Assembly (NCBI RefSeq): GCF_910592395.1
Contig: NC_088310.1
Location: 27,669,491 to 27,733,490 of the forward strand
DNA: 64,000 bases
Reading direction: 5' to 3'
Origin: Lineus longissimus
Taxonomy: Eukaryota > Nemertea > Pilidiophora > Heteronemertea > Lineidae
Part shown: positions 49,301-61,140 of the stretch, piece after piece
Numbering within the stretch: position 1 is the stretch's first letter
Layout: every line of letters starts with the position of its first letter
Position numbers and translations under genes: made by a program
The notes under the pieces: generated by a model
Told to the model about the DNA's origin: nothing
Database searches by the model: none
The model's input: the letters and a program-made list of their open reading frames with translations, nothing else

Positions 49301-52300
49301 GAGTAAGAGCATACTTCCAATCTTAATCAACTTCACATGACAGAATTAGTTTCTATTGCCAATTCCACATCCAAACCGGACAGAACTACAACTTCTCCTG
49401 ATTCTTAGTGAGTATATAATGTTAACCATTGCAGGCGAGCGTTTAGACGTCCGCCACTGTGAGACACTAGAAGAGGTGTTACGGAGGGTTCAGTTCAAGA
49501 CCGTCGATCTTGAGGCAACGCACCTTGATGATGAGGTAAAATATTTGAAACGAGAATGCTTAACGTGTTAAGTACTGACTTAAAAAAGAAATTCCCTGTG
49601 GGCCTACTCGCGGAAACATTTCAAGTGTAGAGTCTCGTTGATTGCTTCATGGCTAAAATGGCAAAAATTGCATTAGGAGCGTACCAGATTGTAATTACCA
49701 GTTAATTATTTGTCAAACGATGAAGCCGATGGGTTGTACAATGTATATGAACCAGTACAGTGTTCCATGCCACGGTGTAGGCGGGAAGAAACGACCATCG
49801 TTCATTAATGGCCCCACTGTGAAAATCCAAGTCTTCTTGTTTAATAATAATTCAACAATTGCAGGTGACATTTTCCTACAGAATCATTGACTATTATGCC
49901 AGCAAATGCGCAGTGACAGTAATGGCCATGTGTTTCCTCTAAAAACTCAAAAATTTCAAATTTCCTCCATTCGCTGTAGCACCGGCTGGAATCTTGTTGT
50001 CTGAATGTTGCAATTACAGCTTTCTTCATTTCAGGGTGCTGGTGCCTTGTTTGATATGATTGAATATTATGAATCGGCCACAAAACTTAACATTGCGTAT
50101 AACCGGAGCATAGGACCCCGAGGATGGCAGGCCTGCTCACGAATGTTGAAAAAGGTAGGCTTGGCACTTCCGTATGAGGAAACCTAATCTGAAAGTTTTT
50201 CCAATGATTCCAGTCTCCATCTCATGGGTTGGTACATGTATGCTGCTTTCATGAACTGCTGTCACTGCCATGATACACCAAGAGCTGAAGTGTCCCGGTT
50301 AATGGAGGTTAAGAGTTAAACTCGCCATTCAGCGTGTCGTTCTTTGCCTCCTTTCATTCAGTAGAGCTATGTGCGAGGAGAGATCGATCAATACCAGAGC
50401 CACTCGGCTGTTTTTACCTAATGACGTACATGCACTCTCTGCGTACTGAAAGGGATGCCTCACGCTTTCATCTTGCGTCGCATAGTCAAATCAATTGATT
50501 CTGAAGCGTGCTCTCGTTCGGTATGGTTTCATTTCGAGGTCTTCGCACTTTAACTCTTGAAGAGCCCATAGTGATATGAATGAAAACCAGTAAATAATTT
50601 CACTGAAATCATCAAATATTTACACTAGACCTTCCTGTACATTGCTGAGGTAAAAGCATATGCTTGTCCATTCCTATCACCCAGTGCATTTGTGTCAGTG
50701 TGACACAAACCTGACTGACATAGTCAAGTTATCTAATTTGAATTGAGGACATTGAATTGGTATTTGAAACAACAAATGGTATTGTCATGTGATTAGATGT
50801 TGGGCATTCATTATATTGATTGGTCACCTTGCAAGAGATTACTTCTTTAGACACTCTCATTCAAATGTTTAACATGTATGCTAAGTACTTTGTGTCATTG
50901 GTTTGTTTACAACAGTCACTTCAATGAACAATACAATACAGTACAATACAGAATGGGGGTTGTTCCAATTGCCAGTAAGGCAACTGTTTGGTCCAAAGTT
51001 GTGTCTGTTTCACCTCCTTAATGTTCACAACAACAGCTCTACAAATTTTGTAAAATCCTTTCTTGGTCTTTGCAGACTCCCTGTCTGGAGAACCTTGATG
51101 CCAGGAACTGTCTCTTCACCGAGCAGAGCATGCCGTTTCTAGGTCGAGCACTTCGCCTTGGCTCAAACTTGACAACATTGCACCTCGAGAGCTGTAGTTT
51201 GTCAGGCCGCCCTCTTTTAATACTTGGTGAGTTCAGAAAACCGTACCAATCTACAGTAGGGAAGGAAACTTGTTCAGTCTATAAAGCGCTACGATGAGTT
51301 ACAGCATCAGTTTAAAATTCATGGTGGCATGATTTCTCATGAAACAATTCTAGAAGCAGTTTAGCCCCCATACAATATAGAAATGTCCATGAGTGTTGAA
51401 AGAACGTAAGGCAATTCTCCTTTGAGAACCTGAAGCAGTGACAGGATTGGCAGAGGTTGGTTCAAAATTTCCGGATTTTGAGAGTTCTAAGACTTGGAAA
51501 TCATAGAAACTAGATGGACACCTGGAGTCATTTTTAGCGTTCTATCTCCTTTGGTTGATGTTCTCTTATTTCCATTTAATCATCCTTGATTCTTCTCCTT
51601 TGTAGTTGGTGCATTGAAGTTGAATGAGACACTGAAGGAGCTCTTTCTGGCTGACAACAGACTCATGCCTTCTGATGGCATTCAACTGGGGAACTTGCTC
51701 AAATTTAATCACCGACTTCAGCTTCTTGACCTCAGGAACAATCACCTACAGGTAAGAATAGCTTGGTTGTAATGCATGAGAAAGATTGCTGTTTAGTAAG
51801 TCAATTATAAGATAAATCTTGTGAGTTGTTATCTTGTATGGTTCTGACATCATCTGCGATGAAACAGTGAGATAATGGGTGATATGAATAAAGACTAGCA
51901 AATGCTTTTATCTAAACTCCATGTACATTTACACTAGGCCTTTCTGTACAAAATTGAAGTAAAAGCATTTGCTAGTCTTTATTCATATCACCCAATGTGT
52001 CAGTTAATGCTGTCAACATTTCATGCCAAGTTACCTCCTTTAATACTTGCTACCGCCAGCAGCAAGTCTCTGAATGTAAGCCATTGCAAGGTTTGGTCAT
52101 ACTACATGTATATCTGTTAGTATTGAAAGTCATCCAGAGATTTCAAAGATTTAGAACATTTCATGAAGATAGTTGTCAAAATCATAAGAAATGTACATTG
52201 CAACACACGATTGAGCATTGGCGACAGATTGCTCTGACGATTCCCATTGAATTATCTCCTTCAGGATGTTGGTGCCACGCACATTAGCGACGGTCTCTAC

Positions 52301-55300
52301 GAACAGAACCTCGGGACTGGTTTGACGACGCTAGTGTTATGGAACAACCAGATCACGTACCAGTCTATGACTTCACTGGCTAGAGCTCTTGTAAGTTATG
52401 GTCACATCGATAAGCTTTATAATTGGTTTGGTGCTAAGCATCAAGGCATGTATGGAGTCAGAGGTAACATTGAAAGAACTAATCTTTGTTCTCCTCATCT
52501 CTGTTATTTCTCTTTCAGTATGCCACACAGAGTTTGGAAACCCTTAACTTAGGCCACAATAGCATAACAAATGAAGGTATCCTTGCTCTCAAAGATGGCT
52601 TGTTGAAGAACAAATCACTACTCCGACTCGGAATCCAGGCTTCGAAGTTATCTTGTGAAGGTAGGGACGTTTCATCTTCAATGTCAAAATGATCTGCAAG
52701 GGGGTAGAGTGACCAGCATAAGGTCACAAACAAGTCTGTGTCAAGTAATGAACTCAGGATGTTAGATCATGAGATATACTACTAGATTGCTTCACCATAT
52801 TGATGAGTCATGAGGAATTCACAAAATAAAACTGATCATTTTCATCACGACAATGTCTTCTATCCATTCTAGGTGCCATTGCCCTTGCTGAATACATAGC
52901 AGACAACAAGAAGTTACTGCGTGTTGACCTGCGGGAGAATGATATAAAGACGGCTGGCCTGATGGCACTGTCGCTCTCCCTCAAGGTCAATATGTATGTC
53001 AGTCGCGTTGACATTGATAAGGATCCCAAGAAGGAAAGTGTAAGTACTGAGAGGAATGAATTCAAGAGGAATGAATTCTGTTATGTACTGAACCTTTTTA
53101 GCTCACCTCTTAGCAGAGGTGAGCTTATCCCATACCGTGGCGTCCGTCGTCCGTCGTCCGTCGTCGTCGTCGTCGTCGTCGTCGTCCGTCGTCGTCCGTC
53201 GTCCGTTAGCAGGGCACGTTTCGTAACTGTTAGAGCTATTGAGTTGAAACTTGGTACACATGTACCCTTATGTAATGACACCTTGGAGACCAAGTTTCGG
53301 TCCGATTCGTTTCATGGTTTGGCCACCAGGGGGCCAAACGTTAAAAGTGAAAATATGCAATATCTCCCTTAATAGTAGTCGGGAAATTTTGAAAAAAATA
53401 TGGTAGGTACTTCTAGCAAAGGTGCATCATATATCCTCCGGGTTTTTGATTTGACCTCCTTTTCAAGGTCACAGAGGTCAAATGGTGTAAATTGGCCGTT
53501 AGGATGTAACGATGGCACGTTTCTAAACTGCAATGGCTATTGATACCAAATTTGGTACACATTTACCCCTTAGTCAGGTGATCTTAGGGACCGAAGTTTG
53601 GTCCAATATGATTCACCACTTGTCCACCAGGGGGCAAAATCCAAAAACCTTAAAAATGTGATTATTCCTTAACTTCTTGCCCGATTGCCACCAATTTGAT
53701 ATCATGGGTACATCTAACCACCATACAGTATATGTCACACAGTTTTTTAATTTGACCTTCTTGTCAAGGTCACAGAGGTCAAATGGCGTAAATTCGCCGT
53801 CAGGCCGTAACTATGGCACGTTTCTTAACTGCAATGACTATTGATCACAAATTAAGTACACATGTACCCCTTGGTCAGGTGATCTTAGGTACCGAAGTTT
53901 GGTGCGATCTGATTTGCCGTTTGGCCTCCAGGGAGGGGGCCAAATCCTAATCTCTTCAAAATGCCATTATTCCTAGTAATGACTTGCCCGATTGGCACCA
54001 ATTTTATATCATAGGTACATCTAATTCTAACAACCATTCAATGTGTCACCCGGGTCTTCTTTGATTTGACCTACTTTTCAAGGTCACAGAGGTCGAATGT
54101 ATTGTAAATTGGCCATTTTGGGGAAATTGTAATTGCTTGGACCTACATCAAACCTAACACTACATGACACAATACCATGCTCTTTATCCATCTTTCCTCC
54201 ACATGAGGTGAGCACAATGGCCCTGGCCATTTCATTTGGAAAGGTTATTTTGTATGTTGCACACATTTGATCATGATCTTGTCAATTTTCAGGGTGTCAA
54301 AGACTACGTTGACCAACAAAAGCGTCTCCATCAAGATATACAAGGGTGGTTAGTTAGAAACAAGGAGCTGAGCCAAGAGAGGGAGAAACGAGCTGAGTGG
54401 GAGAAGCTGAATCCAGAGAAGGTGAAACCGGTTGAGCCGGAGAAAGTTCCAGAGGAGGAGACGGTGAACACGTCGAGGCCAAATCTTGCATTGCCAATAC
54501 CAGAACCGGATAATCGACAAATGACATTGGAATCGCCAATGTATGCGCCCGGTAGCGATCTAGCATCTAGTCCTGTGAATATACCCAATTCAAATGCGGC
54601 ATCTCGCCTCAGCTTTCTGAATGCGGATTTAGAAAAATTAAGTCCACGAACTCGTGCGAAAAAGTTGTTCACTGTTAAAAAAGTTGATGAGTCGCCTAAT
54701 AGTGCTAGTCCGACAAATTTTGATGGCCCATTGTTTGGATTAACTATTGAAGACACGGATGGTAAGGTGACTTACGCCAGCGAGCAGGAGTATGTGGAAT
54801 CTGTCATGCACGCGGCAGTAGACGACTTAAAAAACGAGAAATTCCCCAAAAATCTTCCTGTGCCAGATCCACTCTCGCCTCTTGCTTCGCCAGACATCCT
54901 GGAACCTGGTCAAGTCAAAACTGTTCCATTGATTGGGCCTGATATCGTTCCGGGAAATATGAACCAGAGAAAGGATGATCAGGGTACAGTAGACTTTGTC
55001 AAGCGGACTGTTGATACAGTCAAATCACGAGGTCTGCCGAGGCCATTGGTGACTGTGACTGACTCGCTACAAGTAGACAATCGAATAGCTAATAAAACAA
55101 ATATACCTAGTAGTGGTTCTATGGAGGGCCTACTCATAAGTCCTGATGAAGCAGACGATGCGGTATTCGTGGATGACTTAGAAAATAAAAACACTGATTC
55201 CCAAAACGCGGCAAAGATTTCCAAGGGATTTGACGAGGATAGCCCGAGTGATATGGACACTGATTCAAACGGGAGTGCTTCCCTCATGGGTGCTAGTCAG

Positions 55301-58300
55301 CCTCTGGCGGAACTTGCTGATGTGGATGCATCGGCTGCTTGTGATATTGACATGGAGGCTGCCAAGGTCTCAGACGCACAGGATAATGAACGCATGATCG
55401 TCACAGTTTGTGATAATGACGATGACGATGATCCTATGGATCCAGGACTTGACGATGTAAGTGATTCGGACATGGAGAAATCGCCGCTTGATTTAGACGA
55501 GTTAGACGAGAAAGATCCCGACTTCCACACGAACATGACCATAAATGGCATGACTATGGAATTATCAAAAGTTCTTGATAGTATCGATACGGCGTCATCA
55601 CATAAGTCACCATCGCCTGCTTCAGATTTCGATCCAGGTATGTAAATCACATTAGCACAGATGTGAGATTGTCTAATTACTTGCAGGAATAAGCTTTGTG
55701 AGTTCCTCATGTGGACGTATGGTATCTCATTGGTTTAAAAGTGAAAATAGTGTCATGTCTGTGACCATGATGCACCTCTAAGACGTCTCATGTATTTTGT
55801 AACAGTAAAACCAATTTGAATGCAGCAATGTCAGTATGTAGAGCTGACTGGTTTGGAAAATTGATGGGCTGTTTGATAATCAATTCTTCTTTTTCATTAA
55901 TGGTGGTTGAAGATATTTCATATTAACTCTTCTTTCTACACCATAAATGTGACTCGTTCTACCAAAACTAGGCGCTTGTCGCATCTGAACTTGACAGGTT
56001 GATACGGACTTGTTGTTCATTTCCCTATTGTAGACCTTTTGTGAAATCTATTACAAACTGATTTGGTTACATTTCACCAAAGGTCTACAGTAGGGAAATG
56101 AACAACAAGTCCGTATCAACCTGTCAAGTTCAGATGCGACAAGCGCCAAGTTTTGGTAGAGCGGGTCACAAATGTTCTTGTTCTGCGTTCCCTGATGCCG
56201 CTGAAACAAATTTTGAAAATATACTGAACTGTCATCAAAGTTGTCCATAGCATATTTGTCCTATCCGAGATTCAGCTTTCATTTGGTTCATGAAAGGCTG
56301 TTCAGATCGAGTGATGCCTTTGACTAAACTAATACTGGATCATGAAAAAACCTCTGTTTATCAAAGATACTGTACGCCTAATAAGGTATTATCAAAACTT
56401 CGGCAACAGGGGACGTTCAATGTTATTGTGGTTCTGCTTGTTTCCTATCTTGTGATGTTTTCCCTCTTACAAAGGGATTCTGCTTGATACCCCAGCTTTT
56501 GGGCCGTTCCCTTGCTTGGTTTGCTCTTCTGTCATGACATACATGTAATTGGGGAAAAAGAACTCTTCGTGCTCACATATGCTTTGTGTTTGAGCTTGTC
56601 GTGTGTTGAAATCAATTAGTTCAAAGTAGTCTGTCAGTTAGTTGATATTGTTGTGCTAGACTCCATGATTTCACCTCTTAGTGATAGAGTTTAGTTACTC
56701 TGTGTCATTGCTCCCTAAATGTTGGTGTTGCTCCAAGCATGCTTATCCATTCCGATTCATCATTCCATCTTACCAAGATAATGTGACTCCTGTGCGCTTC
56801 AGGCTTTTGGTACTGCTTTTAATAGGCAGTTGGCTTCATCATACCACCATCATTCTGGTCCCAGCATGATCCAGCCCATCCATCCCCCTGCCCCTGGTCT
56901 CCGCTTCATCAGTGCTGTTCTCTGGCTGAGTACATGTAATGGGTGTGCTGCTTCAGGTTGAGGAGTTGCTTGTGTGTCTGTACGTCTATCACCAAATCGT
57001 TGATATTTGACTATACATGAAATTGTTTTGTGTTTCCATGTTGTTTCCTAGACGATGACAGCGGCAGCACTCCGGATGAGTTTGAGCGTGAACTTGACGA
57101 AATGTTGGCCAAGGTTCATGAGGAGGGCATCTTGCTAACCACAGGGGCTGGCAGTAAGCATTTGTTGCAAGGTCCAGGTTCTGCTCATGGTAGTCACTAC
57201 TGTTTGCTATTTGGTGAATTAGGTGTCATCATCGCCCCTCTGTAGCTGGTGGTTGATGGGACATCAGTTTATACACCAATTACAACTCAATATAGGCCTT
57301 AGCTTTCTTGTACCCTGAGCAGAACCTCGGAAATCTTTGACATAATGATTGATACCTGCCCTTCACTTGGTAAATGGTTTTACTCTGAAGTGGGTTGGAC
57401 ATTTTTTGGTGGTGTATGTGTGTCTGTGTGTTTCCCTACATTCATCATGACATTCCAACAGTACATAATACAGCACGCCAAGCTTAACATCTCAATACAG
57501 ATCCCATTCCTGATCCTGTAATGGCACATAACCTCTAACAAGTGGCAGCACCCATGAACTCCATAGGATTTTCCAGCTTCATTTAGTGATATCCGTCTTG
57601 TCTAAATCTGGTTGAACAGTTAACTTTGGTGTCTAGTTATCTCCTCTCTCAAAGCGGTATACATTACAAAGTCCCCAAAATCATATCTGATCTGCTGATT
57701 GCACATCAGTGTTTTGATTTATCCATTGGCTAATAACCAATTAGTGTAGTTCATGGTCATTGCATTGCATTGCGCATTCTGATATCAACTGAGCTATGAA
57801 TTCCATCCCAAAGCGCTGTAAATAAACTACGCTTCAACCAAAATGATAAACTTTTAAAATTGAGCGGATTTTCTCTGCGAATATTTCAGTTTTCTTGTTG
57901 TTCCAGAGAAAAAAGGAAAGAAAAAGCCAGAACATGGTGAAGAGAAAAAGAGCTTATTTGAGATGCTCACTGGTTCACCGAGCCACAATCTTGACATCGA
58001 TTGTAGTGGTTACAGCGTTCCTTGTCCATATGGAGATTGGTAGAGGGGTAGGCAGTATTGTACCCTTACCCTTGACCTACTCTAGAATGTAGACAGACAC
58101 GTCTTAGAATCCCTTTCTCGCGCTCCTCTCCTTGTCTTGTTTTGTCAATTCTGCTGTTTTCTCCAATTCTCAGACAATCTATTCTAAACATACAGTCACA
58201 TAACCTCAAGAACACTTGTAAAACTTGATTTGGATTCTCCTTGGGATGATAACCCTCTGAATGATATAAACCTGTTGACTGCGTCTTTTCAAGGCAAAAA

Positions 58301-58791
58301 GGGATACACAAAGACAAATAGCTGTGGCAGAATTCCAAAACTTAGAGCTGTCCCTTTGCACCAATCGCCCACCCTGTGTGCTTGGGCCAGTGTGTTCAAA
58401 TTGAATTTGTTTACATGAAACAGTTTGTTGTTGCTTTGTGAAACAGGCTGAACATGTGAGAAATCTTACTTTTCTGAACTTGTTGATAATTCTGTTATGG
58501 AAACGGGAACGTTATGATTGTCTAATATGGTTTTGTTTACTCATTATTTCATGTATTTCATTCATGCAGGTACAGTAGATGTGATTTGATAAGTTTTTGG
58601 ACTTTCTTCACCTTGGTTCTCAGTGGTATATTTCCGTGTCAAAGTATTATTCACTTTTGTTCCTCTTTTTGATTTGATCTTTTTATCATCTTGTGATTCA
58701 GTTCTAATAAGTATCCTCTCCCCTTCCAGGTGCCTATAAAAACGTCGAAGAGATCCTCCATGAAGCCAGTAGTGGTGAAGTCGTCGGATAA
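43393..58791 (+). CDS. PPP1R37: Protein phosphatase 1 regulatory subunit 37 (PPP1R37)
   Basis: PPP1R37 is a leucine-rich-repeat protein that binds and inhibits PP1. Exons: 43393-43657, 47635-47732, 49208-49253, 49435-49535, 50035-50154, 51076-51226, 51606-51751, 52265-52390, 52519-52660, 52873-53039, 54293-55637, 57052-57153, 57907-57936 and 58730-58791. They join in phase to about 966 residues (human 691). A PP1-docking RVxF motif (RRVYFPD, about 65-71) lies in exon 1. LRRs follow, with ALFDMIEYYESATKLNI, LDARNC, LHLESCSLSGRPLL, LFLADNRL, LDLRNNHL, TLVLWNNQIT, SLETLNLGHNSITNEG and VDLRENDIKTAGLMALSLSL, all strongly family-like. The 1,345-base exon encodes a charged, Ser/Pro/Asp-rich tail with an acidic run (DNDDDDDPMDPG). 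The C-terminal end is less sure: exon 13 has several possible phase-1 donors, and reading through instead stops at 58,039. Confidence 0.93.
43658..47634 (+). other. PPP1R37: PPP1R37 intron 1 (4 kb)
   Basis: This long first intron has no recognised exon. Small structures seen: a run of 14 G at 46,487-46,500, a short inverted repeat at 47,165-47,235 (ggtcactggagt with actccagtcacc), and a loose direct repeat at 46,675-46,835. Otherwise I see nothing in it. Confidence 0.6.
50568..50685. mobile_element. MITE-like element, diverged copy 3 (PPP1R37 intron 5)
   Basis: The ends gtgatatgaatgaaaaccag and ttcctatcacccagtg, and the centre tttacactagaccttcctgt, match the elements at 29,444 and 51,874. 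The copy is clearly older, with many substitutions in both arms. Confidence 0.7.
51874..51995. mobile_element. 122-bp MITE-like element, copy 2 (PPP1R37 intron 7)
   Basis: The inverted arms aatgggtgatatgaataaag and ctttattcatatcacccaat extend about 37 bp and match each other almost perfectly (cagcatttgc-type inner ends included). The sequence is about 95 per cent identical by eye to the copy at 29,444-29,565, 22 kb away. Confidence 0.88.
53101..54213. repeat. Interspersed repeat with GTC head and three ~300-bp units (PPP1R37 intron 10)
   Basis: The element starts with a perfect hairpin (gctcacctct tagc agaggtgagc, 53,101-53,124), then a CGTC/GTC microsatellite (53,140-53,206). Three related units of about 300 bp follow, each with ggcacgtttct.aactg, ggtacacatgtacccctt and ggtcaggtgatcttag. 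It ends with gaggtgagc (54,205-54,213). It has no coding capacity; I recall similar GTCCGTC-headed repeats in marine invertebrate genomes but cannot name the family. Confidence 0.85.
55949..56169. mobile_element. 221-bp perfect-looking foldback hairpin (PPP1R37 intron 11)
   Basis: Two arms of about 99 bp (55,949-56,047 and 56,071-56,169) are near-perfect reverse complements. The loop is 23 bp. The arms start gtgactcgttctaccaaaac and end with its complement, with only a few mismatches. An AAAT lies immediately on each side, a possible target-site duplication. A foldback MITE is the simplest reading. Confidence 0.88.
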
Positions 58792-60240
58792 CCTAGAAAC
58801 TTGTCGGATATTCCAGGAACTTTCGGATACTTCAGGAACTTCTCGGTTATTCCACTTTTAATCATCATTCGCGGCATCCTCTACTGATCTCAAAAGACAT
58901 TTAAAAAACAATGATCACATTGCCTCGGAGGATTCAGGAAAACACTGTTTGTAACTCTGTACATAGAGGATGAACCAAGTAGGACAGTGTCGACACAGTA
59001 TATTCAAAATCGCTAGGCTACTGGTGTACGCCTGTGCTCCTAGTACTGGTCGGTGCATTCAGTTGGCGGTACCTCGTAGACCTTGTGGCACGAAATCTAT
59101 TGTAAAATTGATTCTGAATTTTCCAATAGATTTCTTTCTCTGTTGGTCTGGCCTGGGAACTGTTAAGTGTCATATTTTGTCAATTTTGCTGTACATAGAC
59201 GATTGCTTAGTTTTCGTCATGGGGATTGTGGATCCCTGAACGTTTTGCTGGTGTTTTAGTCAGTAACAGAGACATGAATACTACTTCACTGCAGACACTT
59301 TTTAGCATGCATATTCCTCGCACCAAACAATTGTCCCTAATAATCAGTGAGATGATTCCTTTGGTGAACAGAAGTAGTTAGTCAATGTTCTTTCCTCGTA
59401 TTTTCCCTCTTGGAAAGTGGTATTCTGAATCATGCGTTTAACAGACATGGCGGTGAGATGTGATTGTTTTCTGCAATTACCTGCTCTTGCATTGTAAGTA
59501 GCCCAGGATCCAATGGGAAAACATATGGTTTTCAGAAACCTGAAGTAGCCCAGCCTTAAGTTTACGTCTCGTCTGAGGTCAAGTCTCAGAGTTTAGATTT
59601 CTACGTGATCTCACACCTTGTCAATAACACAGTGATAGAATGAAAATCAATGCAGGTCTATAAAATTCATTATTTTAGTCAGAGTGTGCGTCTTTTATGC
59701 TGTTAAATCGGTTTTTGTTTTCATATTTGTTTAATGCTTGTTTTGTTTTAATATTGAGTTTAATTTCTCCCTGCACATGATCAAATGTCAGATGTAACTT
59801 AAGTATCCTGTGACAAGGAGTTGTAGTACATCAAATTCTATAGAAGCTTAATATCAGTTTTCATCCGGATTTTTTCATTTTCACTTGGTCTTCTCAAGCA
59901 ATGAATTTCATCATTAGTCTTATGTCATCTTCTGGTATGTTTGTTGTGTTGCCGGGTCATTTCAAATGTATCACATCATTTGTGAAATGTATCTGTGGAA
60001 TTCTCTCTCTACGAAGTTATTTTCAAACTGAGAGAGAAATGTAATCATTTGATTTAATATCACAAAAACAAAATTATGTTATCTATCTATATATAGCATG
60101 TATATTGTATATACGTATATATATATATATATTGGGAGAAATTGAATGAAATCAGGGGTACAGTACAAGCATGTATTTTAATGGTCCATCCAATGGAGAC
60201 AAAATAAAATGCATCAGCAGCTACATAATTGTTGTCGGTC
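58792..60240 (+). other. PPP1R37: PPP1R37 3' UTR (probable)
   Basis: The stretch after the stop is AT-rich with no conserved frame. AATAAA at 60,203-60,208 is a candidate polyadenylation signal, giving a 3' UTR of about 1.4 kb. An (AT)n microsatellite occupies about 60,103-60,131. The extent is inferred from the signal alone. Confidence 0.5.
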
Positions 60241-60659
60241 TTGCTCAATATCAGTGTGGTTGACAAACAGTAGGCCTTGAAGGCCCTAGTGCGGGCCTTG
60301 CTGTGCTTACTCTTGTTTCTGCTCCCTGGGGAGGAGGCATTTCATGTCACTCAGGAGACTGAAAAGTGCCCTGATGGCACCGAGACGCTTCCCTATCAAA
60401 AGGTGATCACTTTCCTGGATGAATTGTCTTCAGATGCTTGCTGTTCAGCCCCATCTTCCTCGAGCTCTCTTGTTTTCAAGTGCCAGGGGTTTGTTCCTGT
60501 GCACCTTGCCCTGTGAATGCTAGCAAAGAGCTTGTACTCTGTCATCCGGGTGACATTGAAATGATGCTGGAAGACTGTCTCAACCAAATCCCAGAAAACC
60601 TCTTGCCAGGTTGATCTGAATGCAATGGAGAAGGACTAATCATAGCTTGGTTCATCAAA

Positions 60660-60843
60660 TGTATGACAACCTGATGAATCCAATGTGGGGAGACGGGCTG
60701 AATCACAGCCTGATAAATCCAATGTGGGGAAACGGGCTGATGAACCAAAAGTAGGGAGACGGGCTGAGTCACAGCCTGATGAACCCAATGTGGGGAGACG
60801 GGCTGAATCACAGCCTGATGAACCCAATGTGGGGAGACAGGGA
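60660..60843. repeat. Second 39-bp array, about 4.6 copies, inverted
   Basis: This is the same 39-bp unit as at 16,832-17,420, here as its reverse complement (cctgatgaacccaatgtggg, gagacgggctgaatcaca). One unit is shortened (about 60,737-60,760). The following 300 bp (60,850-61,140) is the inverse of the sequence at 18,075-18,400, with shared aacctgaccagataaccagc and cctgtcgtctccaaagtt, so both loci descend from one larger repeat. Confidence 0.9.
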
Positions 60844-61140
60844 ATTGTCTCATTTTCTGTCCTTGTGAGATGATTACCATGGTACAACCAAATCAGTTGT
60901 CTTGTATCACCCATGTAGAACGCAAGTATAATGTTGTCCTGTACAGCGAAAGGACCATTTGAAGGTTCTGTCATTGTCTTCACAACCTGACCAGATAACC
61001 AGCTGGAAGAGGTTGGTTGTCACGTAGGCTGTCCTGTCGTCTCCAAAGTTCATTAGCGATAACCTTGGTGTAATTTTTAGGTTGTGTCAAGGTCTTCCCA
61101 ACCTGACCAGATAACCAGCTGCCAGAGGGTAGTTGTTTCA

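Noticed and set aside
53081-53372. Val/Arg-rich frames through the GTC repeat
   Set aside because: Microsatellite translation inside an intronic repeat element.
54331-55710. Minus-strand frames of 70-141 codons
   Set aside because: Shadows of the large PPP1R37 exon on the plus strand.
60277-60516. Signal-peptide-like frame (leucine-rich start)
   Set aside because: Begins with TTG rather than ATG, lies in repeat-bordered sequence and matches no secreted family that I know.
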